Assembly: GCA_015234045.1 (NCBI GenBank)
Contig: JADFWU010000076.1
Location: 1 to 10,725 of the forward strand
Source: Magnetococcales bacterium
GTDB taxonomy: Bacteria > Pseudomonadota > Magnetococcia > Magnetococcales > JADFWU01
Direction: 5' to 3'
DNA: 10,725 nucleotides
The position numbers and the translations under genes were made by a program. The notes under the pieces were generated by a model. That model was given only the letters and a program-made list of their open reading frames with translations, had not been told where the DNA came from and did no database searches. This document shows positions 1 to 5,921 of the stretch, one piece after another. Every line of letters begins with the position of its first letter. Within the stretch, counting starts at the first letter, position 1.

Positions 1-8
1 CATGATTA

Positions 9-1058
9 GTGCCACGTATTTTTAGAGGTTTCCACTTGAAGGGGGGGGGGATGGTTATTGGTGCGTCTTGGGTTGTTCAGTGGTGGTTTGAAGTGCCGGA
101 AGTGGTGATTTTATTGCGGATTTTTGGGGTGTTGGTGCCGGTTCATGTGTTGTTTCATTTGCAATCGGCGCTGATGCAGGGGATGCAGCGGCAATGGGCT
201 TTTGGATTGATTCAGACCTTGCCGCAACAGGGATTTGCGTTGTTGGCGTTGTTGATTTTCTCTTTGTGGGAGAGGGATATTCGTTTGCCGGGGGCGGCCA
301 TGGCGGTTTCGGTTTGTTTGACGGGGATTGTTGCGTATTGGGTGTTTCGGGGGATTTGGCGGGGGATGCCGTTGGGGGCTGACACTGTGGTTGGTGAGAT
401 GTCGGATGGGGCGTTGCTTGGGGTGGCTTGGCCGATGTTTATGACGGCTTCGGCCTATTTGGTGATGAACTGGACCGATACGGTGATGATCGGTTTGATT
501 CATGATGAAACTGAGGTGGGATTGTATAGCGTGGCCATGCGTTGGGCGTTGTTTGTTCCGCTGTTGCTCAGTGCGGTGAATGTGATTATTACGCCTAAGA
601 TGGCGGCGTGTTATGGTCGAGGTGATGCGCGTGGATTGCGTGAGGTGGTTCAACAGTCGGCGCGGTTGATCTCTATTGGGTCGTTGGTTGTTGCTTTGCC
701 GTTGGTGGTGTTTCCTGGCTGGTTTTTGGGGTGGTTTGGTGGTGTCTTTACATCGGCATCCACGGCGTTGATTTTTCTTGTATTGGGTACATTGATCAAT
801 GCATTGTGTGGGCCGGTTGGTTCGGTGCTTAACATGACTGGTGGTGAGCGGTCGTTTCGGAATACGGTGGTGTTGGCTACAGGGATTAACTTGATTTTAA
901 ATCTGATTTTAGTACCGCGCTATGGCATTGAAGGGGCGGCGTTTGCCAGTATGATTGCGGTGGGGTTGTACAATATTCTCGGCGTATTTCAGGTGAAGCG
1001 GCGGTTGGGGTTTTATCCGTTGTGGATACCGTTTCAAGGCGCATCATCATGGAGGTAA
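9..1058 (+). CDS. Oligosaccharide/polysaccharide flippase (Wzx/MATE-like), N-terminus missing
   Basis: This membrane protein is of the kind that flips lipid-linked sugar units across the inner membrane during O-antigen, capsule or exopolysaccharide synthesis. I count about ten hydrophobic segments over 349 residues, for example near residues 15-27, 32-50, 135-152, 218-245 and 285-325. The motif around residues 50-60 (LQSALMQGMQR) is typical of the family after helix 4. Full-length members have 12-14 helices and 400-500 residues, so roughly the first two helices (about 90 residues) are absent. An in-frame TGA lies at 3-5, so the frame cannot simply continue upstream. The frame can open at GTG 9. 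ATG 51 is an alternative and has AAGG eight bases upstream. A run of ten G (41-50) encodes GlyGlyGly. The gene may be a pseudogene, a truncated form, or affected by an error near the window edge. The next gene overlaps its 3' end by 10 bp. Confidence 0.75.
   Translation: MPRIFRGFHLKGGGMVIGASWVVQWWFEVPEVVILLRIFGVLVPVHVLFHLQSALMQGMQRQWAFGLIQTLPQQGFALLALLIFSLWERDIRLPGAAMAVSVCLTGIVAYWVFRGIWRGMPLGADTVVGEMSDGALLGVAWPMFMTASAYLVMNWTDTVMIGLIHDETEVGLYSVAMRWALFVPLLLSAVNVIITPKMAACYGRGDARGLREVVQQSARLISIGSLVVALPLVVFPGWFLGWFGGVFTSASTALIFLVLGTLINALCGPVGSVLNMTGGERSFRNTVVLATGINLILNLILVPRYGIEGAAFASMIAVGLYNILGVFQVKRRLGFYPLWIPFQGASSWR
41..50. repeat. Homopolymer run of ten G inside the flippase frame
   Basis: Ten consecutive G lie directly before ATG 51 and inside the open flippase frame. 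Runs of this length are prone to slippage in replication and in sequencing. All three upstream frames contain a stop within the first 40 bases (TGA 3-5, TAG 7-9, TAG 23-25, TGA 37-39). A change in run length alone therefore cannot restore a long N-terminus from the bases visible here. Confidence 0.9.
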
Positions 1059-1945
1059 GCGTTGATGGGGCGTTGGTGGATTTGCCGGATTTTATGATTA
1101 TTGGCGCACCGCGTTGTGGCACTACGGCGTTGGCATATTTTTTATCGCAGGTGTCGGGGATTGCGCTTTCATCGCCCAAGGAGCCGGGATTTTTTTTGTA
1201 TAACGGTGTTGGTCCATTGGTGCGGCGGATTGTTGGGGAATCGGTACGTCATGGGATGTCATGGCGCGACTATAGTGCCTTGTTTTCGGGAATGCCTGAG
1301 GGGGTTGTAAAGGGAGAGGCGACCACATGGTATTTGCGTGGTGGTTTGGAGACGATTGTTAATATCGAAAAGATTTACGGTGCGCGGGCGCGGGATGTGC
1401 GGATTATTGTGGTGTTGCGAGATCCAATAGCGCGGGCCTGGTCACATTATCAGATGGCGCGGCGCAACGGGTCGGAGGATCGTCCAGCTGAGTTGGCATT
1501 GACTGAGGATGAGATATCGCGTTGTTTATTAGCGGGGTATTCACCGGCTTATGATTATTTGGGGTTTGGTGTGTATCAAAAGCCGTTGCGTCTGTTTCGG
1601 GATCATTTTAACCATGTTCATGTGATTGATTTTGCGGCATTGCAAGCGGATTTCAGCGCGGTTGTTTTGGATGTTTTGCGTTTTTTATCGGTGGATGGAG
1701 ATGTTGATATGGATACCAGCCAACGGTTGAACGCTTCCGGCACACCGAAGGGCATATTAGCGGGACTGGGGCATGGTTTGATCTTCAATCCTGGTCCGAT
1801 ACAGCGGATGATACGTCCTTTGGTAACGCCGAGAATTCGGGCGTTGATTCGTTGGCAGTTTGAGCGATTCATACCGAGAAAAGCGCCATCCATGCCGGAT
1901 GGATTACGGGCGCGCCTGAGCGACTATTATAGTGGTTTCGTCTAA
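1049..1945 (+). CDS. PAPS-dependent sulfotransferase family protein
   Basis: This is a cytoplasmic enzyme expected to transfer sulfate from PAPS to a glycan or lipid carrier. Counting from ATG 1049 (298 residues), the 5'-phosphosulfate loop is IGAPRCGTT at residues 18-26. The 3'-phosphate motif is VVLRDPIARAWSHY at 121-134, with Arg124 and Ser132. SPKEPGFF at 42-49 is also typical of bacterial members. I chose ATG 1049 over GTG 1022 because AAGG at 1036-1039 stands nine bases upstream and ATG 1049 leaves about 15 residues before the first beta strand. It overlaps the flippase stop by 10 bp, so the two are probably co-translated. The protein ends at SDYYSGFV. Relatives usually continue about 15-20 residues with a tail like LxxLLGxDLxxW, so a short C-terminal loss is possible. 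The acceptor is unknown, but the neighbours suggest a surface polysaccharide. Confidence 0.85.
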   Translation: MEVSVDGALVDLPDFMIIGAPRCGTTALAYFLSQVSGIALSSPKEPGFFLYNGVGPLVRRIVGESVRHGMSWRDYSALFSGMPEGVVKGEATTWYLRGGLETIVNIEKIYGARARDVRIIVVLRDPIARAWSHYQMARRNGSEDRPAELALTEDEISRCLLAGYSPAYDYLGFGVYQKPLRLFRDHFNHVHVIDFAALQADFSAVVLDVLRFLSVDGDVDMDTSQRLNASGTPKGILAGLGHGLIFNPGPIQRMIRPLVTPRIRALIRWQFERFIPRKAPSMPDGLRARLSDYYSGFV

Positions 1946-2039
1946 AATTTGAACAGTTATCCGTTCCAGCCCAGGTAGTGATTCATTGTCAATTTTTGGA
2001 TCGAAATGACTGTTATGTGCAACAGGGTAAGGCCGAGCC

Positions 2040-3008
2040 ATGATACGAAGCGGGATGAAAAAGCGGGTGCGTTATGGCTCAATCAATCGCATTGTCAACG
2101 GATTACGCCGATATCTACTGAGCCGAAATTTCGATTCCACGTTGATCAAAGCCTATACCACAACCAACGGTCATCCAACCGTGGTATTACAGGATGACAC
2201 GCGCCTGACCGGTTTTTGGGACAGTGGACTCACCGGGCCATTACCGGGCATTGCGTCAGGGTATGAGAGTCTGGTTTATGATGCGCTGTTACGCTATCGA
2301 TTTGCGCATGGGTTGCCGTGGTTGCAGATGGATTTTGGACTCTTGCCTGGGCGATTGGCGGCGCAGGCCACGCATCCACAACATGTTAATACGCTGCACG
2401 GGTTGAGTTATGCGGTGGGCAAGGCATTTCGAAACCATCTCACCATCAATCCGGGTGATACGGTGTTGGAGGCTGGGGCGTTTTTGGGATTTGGAACGAT
2501 TCGTTTAAGTCGTTTGGTGGGCGCATCGGGTCGTGTTGTTTCCATGGAGTTATCTGATACGGTCTGGCCGTTGTTGGGGCTGAACTGTACGGAGAATCGG
2601 TTGAACAATGTCAATCTGGTTCAAAAGGCATTGGGTGATGAAAGTGGCACGGCAACGGCATGGATGCAGGGACGACAGGTAAACACACTGCGTAGTGGGT
2701 TATTTACTGCGGATAGCAGCGAAAAAAAACGCGCTGTTGAGGTGGTGACGTTAGAGCAGTTGTGCCGCACGCAAAGGATCACGCCACGGGTGATTATATT
2801 GACGATTAACGGCATGGAGTTGTCTGTATTGCGGCAGAGCAAGGCGTTTTTATCTGAGTTGAAAGCGTGTGCATTGATGGTGCCGGGTTGGTATCGGGAT
2901 GAAACGGGTAAGGCGGCATGGCTGGCTATCGAGGCGTTGTTGAAAGGATTGGGGTTTATTACAGCGGTGACATCCGGCGGGATGGTGTTTGCGTATAAAG
3001 GTTGTTGA
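2040..3008 (+). CDS. FkbM-type SAM-dependent methyltransferase
   Basis: This 322-residue protein is predicted to be a methyltransferase of the FkbM family, often found in polysaccharide loci where it O-methylates sugars. The SAM-binding motif I is GDTVLEAGAFLGFGT at residues 139-153, preceded by a helix carrying the usual FRNHLTINPGD lead-in. Motif II is RVVSMELSD (165-173). The family region VEVVTLEQL (233-241) is followed by VIILTINGMELSVL (251-264). In most relatives this last segment reads IKIDVEGAELEVL, so the Asp is replaced by Thr here. The first 120 residues form a variable N-terminal part that I cannot assign. The start ATG 2040 has GGTAAGG at 2026-2032, seven bases away. It begins 94 bp after the sulfotransferase stop on the same strand, consistent with one operon. 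The methyl acceptor is unknown and the altered motif leaves activity uncertain. Confidence 0.8.
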   Translation: MIRSGMKKRVRYGSINRIVNGLRRYLLSRNFDSTLIKAYTTTNGHPTVVLQDDTRLTGFWDSGLTGPLPGIASGYESLVYDALLRYRFAHGLPWLQMDFGLLPGRLAAQATHPQHVNTLHGLSYAVGKAFRNHLTINPGDTVLEAGAFLGFGTIRLSRLVGASGRVVSMELSDTVWPLLGLNCTENRLNNVNLVQKALGDESGTATAWMQGRQVNTLRSGLFTADSSEKKRAVEVVTLEQLCRTQRITPRVIILTINGMELSVLRQSKAFLSELKACALMVPGWYRDETGKAAWLAIEALLKGLGFITAVTSGGMVFAYKGC

Positions 3009-3020
3009 TGCATATTCCAA

Positions 3021-3062
3021 TCGAAAAACATCTAATTAAATGCTAATATAATGTCGATATTA
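3021..3062 (+). promoter_or_regulatory. Likely promoter and operator of the phd-like module
   Basis: An extended -10 element TGC-TAATAT (3041-3049) lies 17 bases after a weak -35 TCGAAA (3021-3026). A perfect TATAAT at 3047-3052 is an alternative -10. The half sites TAATAT (3044-3049) and ATATTA (3057-3062) form an inverted repeat with 7-base spacing that overlaps the -10. That is where an autoregulating antitoxin would be expected to bind. This is inference from pattern only. Confidence 0.45.
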
Positions 3063-3085
3063 ATTGCTTTTGATGTGAGGCTGTT

Positions 3086-3358
3086 ATGGACATTACCAAG
3101 GATATCCGTTCTCTAACCGAATTTAAGCGTGACACTACACGTTTTATGTCCCATCTCAAAGAGAGCGGGCGACCTTCTGTATTGACCGTCAATGGTAAGC
3201 CTTCATTGGTTGTCATGGATGCTCAAGCGTGGCAGGAAGTACAGAATCAACTTGAATATGCAAGAACAGTTGTCGGAATTAGAAAGGGGCTGGAGCAAGC
3301 GCGTAAAGGGGAGGGGGGTGAAGCGGGAGCCTTCTTCGAGAAATTTGGTGCTGAGTAA
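3086..3358 (+). CDS. Type II antitoxin, Phd/YefM family
   Basis: This 90-residue protein has the N-terminal Phd/YefM DNA-binding fold. The pattern DIRSLTEFKRDTTRFMSHLK (residues 5-24), then SGRPSVLTVNGKPSLVVMD (27-45), is the family signature: a helix with conserved FKR, then a two-strand sheet with LTVNGKP. The rest (about 50-90) would be the toxin-neutralising tail. Family members bind their partner toxin and repress their own operon. The start ATG 3086 has GTGAGG at 3075-3080. The stop is two bases before the next ATG, the usual tight antitoxin-toxin arrangement. The antitoxin appears intact and full length, whereas its partner is truncated. It may now serve only as a DNA-binding protein or as protection against related toxins. 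Confidence 0.88.
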   Translation: MDITKDIRSLTEFKRDTTRFMSHLKESGRPSVLTVNGKPSLVVMDAQAWQEVQNQLEYARTVVGIRKGLEQARKGEGGEAGAFFEKFGAE

Positions 3359-3360
3359 TC

Positions 3361-3582
3361 ATGAAATGTTATCAGGTGATCATTACACCATTTGCTGGGG
3401 AGAATATCCAAACAGCATATCAATGGATTAAAGTTGAAAATCCAGTGTATGCGGAAAAATGGTTGAACGGTATTCGTGAAAAAAAGGGGCCACCGCCTCC
3501 GCACACAAGAGGAATAGATGGTGGCCATTTTCAAGCCTATCAACACACGTACAGACTGATTCCCTACCTTCAAGAGGGATAA
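3361..3582 (+). pseudogene. ParE/RelE-family toxin, truncated after about 40 residues
   Basis: The first 40 residues (KCYQVIITPFAGENIQTAY, then QWIKVENPVYAEKWLNGIRE) are a clear ParE/RelE-superfamily N-terminus: first strand plus the helical hairpin. From residue 41 the sequence becomes KKGPPPPHTRG and then a stretch to residue 73 with no resemblance to the family. The core beta strands and the C-terminal segment that carry toxicity are missing; full members have 90-105 residues. The break coincides with the run A7-G4 at 3479-3489. I looked for the missing C-terminus in the other frames just downstream and did not find it, so this is replacement or deletion rather than a simple frameshift. 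The gene starts two bases after the Phd stop. The product is almost certainly not an active toxin. Confidence 0.8.
3488..3526. repeat. Nested inverted repeat at the toxin break point
   Basis: GGCCACC (3488-3494) is the reverse complement of GGTGGCC (3520-3526). Inside it CCTC (3496-3499) can pair with GAGG (3509-3512). The structure begins just where the toxin homology ends, so it may mark the edge of an inserted or recombined segment. No run of T follows, so it is not a standard terminator. Confidence 0.5.
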
Positions 3583-4216
3583 AACAACACGGCAAGTCAC
3601 ACGAACAAAATCAAGGCTGTTGGTGTCAGCCCTGTTGTTCGTGTGGGAAACACCAAAGGCGTTTCACGGCGCTATTCCTGGATATCCAACGCACAACGCG
3701 CTGATTTAGAACGTCAAAAGACGATCAATCAGCACGGTCCTCTCCTCTGCTTTCCTGACGGATAACACTGGTGTTTGCTGGATATATAGAGTGCAAATCT
3801 ATGATGTTCCAGGAAATAGTGCGCTATCCGCCGCTAATCAAGAAGATCAACGCGCCAGAGTGACGGGGGTTCAATCGGTTGTGAAGGGTGGGGATGTCTT
3901 GTAAACTACGTGACAGCTTCAGCATTGGCTTCTCTCCTTTGCTGTGGTTAGGCTCCCGGTTGTGTTGGTTGCACTGCCGGGGGCCGTTATGTTGATAGAT
4001 GTGCTTTCTCTTTACTGTTTCAATTAACCATACGGGTTAGCTCTCGTCAAGCGGATTTTTTCTTTTTAAGTTCTCTTGTGGTTTTTAGTGTAAGATGGGA
4101 AAGCGTACTGTGTTTGCTATACTTATTTCTAATTTCTTCAAAACATACTTTTGTTCTGGAGTTATAGTTTATTAAGATCTGTTCTGTGGTATTCATTATT
4201 GATTTTCTCAATTTTT
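3583..4216. other. Stretch without a convincing gene, between toxin remnant and transposase remnant
   Basis: No frame here gives a protein I recognise. The toxin frame stays open for 60 codons after its stop (3583-3765) but has no start codon. A second + frame is open to TAA 3901-3903, also without a start. On the minus strand a 33-residue frame (3925 to 3824) starts with ATG preceded by AAGGAG at 3939-3934, an ideal ribosome binding site, but the peptide matches nothing I know. The segment to about 4020 has mixed composition. From about 4050 to 4230 it becomes AT rich. It holds the inverted repeat at 3598-3645 listed separately. It looks like degraded accessory DNA. Confidence 0.5.
3598..3645. 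repeat. Perfect 11-bp inverted repeat with an inner stem
   Basis: CACACGAACAA (3598-3608) pairs perfectly with TTGTTCGTGTG (3635-3645). Within the 26-base interval GGCTG (3615-3619) pairs with CAGCC (3627-3631) around a 7-base loop. The composite stem with an internal loop could be a folded RNA, a recombination site, or the end of a small element. There is no T run after it. I tested the idea of an integron attC site and did not find the conserved GTTRRRY core. Confidence 0.6.
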
Positions 4217-4722
4217 TCATCGTATCCATTTATTGCCACAGACTGCACAACGCACATTATCAAAGAGAAGATTGCGCGTCCGCCCGTCCTTGCCCAACTT
4301 GTTCCGGATGGGCTTGTGCCTCTCGGGGCAGGCGATGACGCGGAGTTTATTCAAATCTAGCTCAAAATACCAAGTTCCAGTCCCTCCGGTGCTTGACCAG
4401 GTGTTGGAGCCATCAGTTCGACACCACGCTCCGCCGCTTCCAGTAGGTTGTCGCCGCTGTTGTAGGCAGTATCGGCGAAGAAATCTTTCGGGGCAATGCC
4501 ACGCTCGGCCAAATCATCCAACGCCGGAACCGTTGCATTGGCGTCACTCTCATGAGCCTGTTCTACCTCTACACGGGTGAGCATCTGAACTGGATTCTCA
4601 GCGGCACATGTTTCACTGATCTGGACTTGATAACCGACACCCTTATGGCCATCGTAGGTGGCGTCCGGATCGAACGGACTTTGCAGGCTGTCCGAGGCGA
4701 TCTCTTTGGGTGCCTTCTGTAC
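4217..4722 (-). pseudogene. IS1182-like DDE transposase remnant, truncated and frameshifted
   Basis: Read on the minus strand, the frame is open from 4722 to the TAG at 4359-4357. It includes DPDATYDGHKGVGYQVQISE, then a segment with ADTAYNSGDN and GVELMAPTPGQAP, which is the catalytic region of IS1182/IS4-type transposases with the conserved Asp of DTAYNSG. A second frame (4363 to 4217) continues the same protein: LRVIACPERHKPIRNK, KDGRTRNLLFDNVRC and CAVCG, the cysteine-containing part that follows in IS1182 members. Joining them requires loss of one base near 4357-4375. Only about 170 of the usual 450-500 residues remain. Both the N-terminal and C-terminal regions are absent, and no terminal inverted repeats of an element are visible. 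A stop (4725-4723) precedes the open frame. It is dead and records past IS traffic in the island. Confidence 0.8.
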
Positions 4723-4764
4723 TTACTTCTCATTGATATTTACCCATCATTCTATCTACTTGAG

Positions 4765-4819
4765 AAAAAATACATTGAAAAAGTTTATTTAATCAATAAA
4801 CATTTTCAATGTATTTTTT
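4765..4819. terminator. AT-rich bidirectional terminator overlapping the toxin 3' end
   Basis: The arms 4765-4789 and 4795-4819 pair in 24 of 25 positions; only 4782/4802 (A/A) is mismatched. The loop is five bases (4790-4794). Each arm starts or ends with six A or T, so both strands present a stem followed by a U run, the form of an intrinsic terminator, though the stem has few G-C pairs. The TAA of the minus-strand toxin (4791-4789) sits at the loop, so the hairpin forms from the last toxin codons. It also separates the toxin gene from the transposase remnant. Confidence 0.7.
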
Positions 4820-5094
4820 GAATGCATGACCTGCTTAAATATTGCAATTACATGTAGCGTATTTGTTGTAGGGTAAATTTTATAGAATATTCTATATTTA
4901 TATTTGTTTTCTAATGCTTCGTATACACCTTTCTTATGTGTTTCCACTCCAGAATATGGAAAATCAGCTAATAATAGGATTCTGTTAAAGATGTGTTGGT
5001 TTGTTCTTGTATTTGCAAGAGGATTTTCTTTTTTGATGTCCTTCAGACTTTCTCTTAAAAAATCTCTAGCCTTTTGATCTACTTTGATTCTCAT
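4789..5094 (-). CDS. Type II toxin, RelE/ParE family
   Basis: This 101-residue basic protein has the length and pattern of the RelE/ParE superfamily. There is an N-terminal strand and helix with RIKVDQKARDFL, then a helix ending in RILLLADFPYSGVETHK (the usual L..FP..G turn). The core strands follow: YEALENKYKYRIFYKI, then LHVIAIFKQVMH. Members either cleave mRNA on the ribosome or poison gyrase; sequence alone does not tell which. I chose ATG 5094, which overlaps the antitoxin stop in TAATG, rather than the TTG two codons upstream. The GAGGG upstream is 13 bases away, so expression probably depends on translational coupling. Unlike the other two toxins in this island it shows no damage. Transcription probably ends in the hairpin at 4765-4819. 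Confidence 0.82.
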   Translation of the reverse strand: MRIKVDQKARDFLRESLKDIKKENPLANTRTNQHIFNRILLLADFPYSGVETHKKGVYEALENKYKYRIFYKIYPTTNTLHVIAIFKQVMHSKNTLKMFID

Positions 5095-5339
5095 TAGCAA
5101 TCAACACCCTCACCTCTAAAGTATGCTCTAACCTCTTCCTCGTTCAATCCCTCGCCTCGATCTGCTCGTTCAATAGCTTGGTCAATAAATTTCTTTTCAA
5201 GTTCTGTTAATGGTCTGCTCTGTGAGTGTCTTTGCTCTAGAGCCTGCCTAAAGGCATCTGTTGCAATTTCATTGATGTTTGATAGCTCTTGCTTTGCTCT
5301 TTGCCCTACATCATCAGGAATTTCAAGAGTGATGTTCAT
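5094..5339 (-). CDS. Type II antitoxin, small ribbon-helix-helix-like protein
   Basis: This 81-residue acidic protein begins with MNITLEIPDDVGQRAKQELS, a strand followed by helix as in ribbon-helix-helix antitoxins, and continues with helices to about residue 41. The C-terminal part (about 45-81) is rich in Glu and Arg, with ELEKKFIDQAIERADRGEGL. That fits an extended segment that wraps the partner toxin. The start ATG 5339 has AAGGTGACC just upstream, a good ribosome binding site. It is the first gene of a two-gene operon; its TAA overlaps the toxin ATG by one base. I cannot assign it to a named family with certainty, and the gene order supports the role more than the motif does. Confidence 0.75.
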   Translation of the reverse strand: MNITLEIPDDVGQRAKQELSNINEIATDAFRQALEQRHSQSRPLTELEKKFIDQAIERADRGEGLNEEEVRAYFRGEGVDC

Positions 5340-5385
5340 AGGTCACCTTGTAAGAGTTGGTGTTTTCATGGTTCGATCTGTCAAT

Positions 5386-5421
5386 TGATACTATCATACT
5401 GAAAACATTAAAAATATGCAA
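5386..5421 (-). promoter_or_regulatory. Promoter and probable operator of the minus-strand toxin-antitoxin operon
   Basis: On the minus strand TTGCAT (5421-5416) is followed after exactly 17 bases by TATGAT (5398-5393), a strong sigma-70-type promoter about 50 bases before the antitoxin start. An 11-bp palindrome TGATA-C-TATCA (5386-5396) overlaps the -10, the expected place for autorepression by the antitoxin or toxin-antitoxin complex. Confidence 0.6.
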
Positions 5422-5551
5422 GCCAGGCATGAGCTATAAAGAACACATCAGCATTTCAAGATGATTTGAGGCTCCTCGCTGTTTCATGATGAATTCCCCT
5501 TAGATTGACCGTAGTGTAGATCACAATAGTCATTTATATATGCACTATTGA

Positions 5552-5580
5552 TTGAAACCTAACCCATAATGGGTTATTCT
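5552..5580 (+). promoter_or_regulatory. Promoter of mqsRA with a 17-bp palindromic operator
   Basis: TTGAAA (5552-5557), 17 bases, TATTCT (5575-5580) form a good promoter. The spacer contains the perfect palindrome TAACCCAT-A-ATGGGTTA (5560-5576), which reaches into the -10. The E. coli MqsA operator has TAACC and GGTTA half sites five bases apart; here the same half sites are seven bases apart. Binding by MqsA would block RNA polymerase. Just upstream CAATAGT (5524-5530) and ACTATTG (5544-5550) form another inverted repeat. The predicted start of transcription falls at or near ATG 5587, so the message may be leaderless. Confidence 0.65.
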
Positions 5581-5586
5581 AATCCG

Positions 5587-5920
5587 ATGACAAGACCTGT
5601 TCAAGACACCTGTTCACGACAAACGTAGACCCTCCTACGCATTGAAAACCATCAAGGCAGCTTTCCAATGCGGTGAAACCATGAATTCGACCACTTCCGC
5701 GATAGATGGGGCTGAGTTACTGGGAATGTTTGTAACAGATATGGTGAAGGTCATCCAGTCACTAACCAGTAAAAACTTCTACAAGTCAATGACATTCATG
5801 TGGAATAATAAACTTTGGCAGGATGTCTACTACGTTGATTGGCAAGGTGTATCACTCTATATCAAATTCACCTTAGATCATGATGGTGACTTGCTCCTGA
5901 TATCTTTTAAGGAGAAATGA
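5587..5920 (+). pseudogene. mqsR: MqsR-family mRNA interferase toxin, frame broken by a 13-bp duplication
   Basis: MqsR is a ribosome-independent mRNA interferase that cuts at GC-containing sites. The C-terminal half is plain: KNFYKSMTFMWNNKLWQDVY, then a strand containing SLYIKF, and LLISFKEK at the end. Lys, Gln, Tyr and Lys equivalent to E. coli K56, Q68, Y81 and K96 are present. The conserved N-terminus KRRPSYALKTIKA is encoded at 5621-5659. Its frame has no ATG or GTG after the TGA at 5588-5590, and its first TTG is at 5642. ATG 5587 lies in another frame and meets TAG 5626 after 13 codons. The two frames join exactly if one copy of the 13-bp tandem repeat at 5595-5620 is removed, giving MTRPVHDKRRPSYALK. 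Translation from TTG 5642 would drop about 14 conserved residues. As it stands the toxin is probably off, though loss of one copy would restore it. Confidence 0.8.
5595..5620. repeat. 13-bp tandem duplication behind the mqsR start codon
   Basis: ACCTGTTCAAGAC (5595-5607) is followed directly by ACCTGTTCACGAC (5608-5620); 12 of 13 bases agree. Thirteen is not a multiple of three, so the second copy shifts the reading frame between ATG 5587 and the body of mqsR. The one difference (A/C) shows the copies have begun to diverge, or that the duplication was imperfect. Confidence 0.92.
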
Positions 5921-5921
5921 G

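Noticed and set aside
111-653. A 180-residue minus-strand frame opposite the flippase
   Set aside because: It is rich in His, Gln, Arg and Asn, the mirror of a hydrophobic membrane protein on the other strand, so it is a shadow frame.
1943-2042. Frameshift at the end of the sulfotransferase, with the open frame continuing to 2042
   Set aside because: The alternative frame does not clearly show the usual C-terminal LLGxDLxxW tail, so a natural earlier end is as likely.
3037-3068. Chromosome-dimer resolution (dif-like) site, prompted by the skew change
   Set aside because: The match to the XerC and XerD arms is poor; the inverted repeat there is better explained as an operator of the phd-like module.
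3598-3645. Integron attC site, given several toxin-antitoxin cassettes nearby
   Set aside because: The conserved GTTRRRY/RYYYAAC core sites are absent, no similar site borders the other modules, and the modules lie in both orientations.
4047-4229. A 60-residue lysine-rich minus-strand frame in AT-rich DNA
   Set aside because: It overlaps the transposase remnant at its start, has no ribosome binding site and shows no family pattern; AT-rich DNA with lysine codons easily gives such frames.
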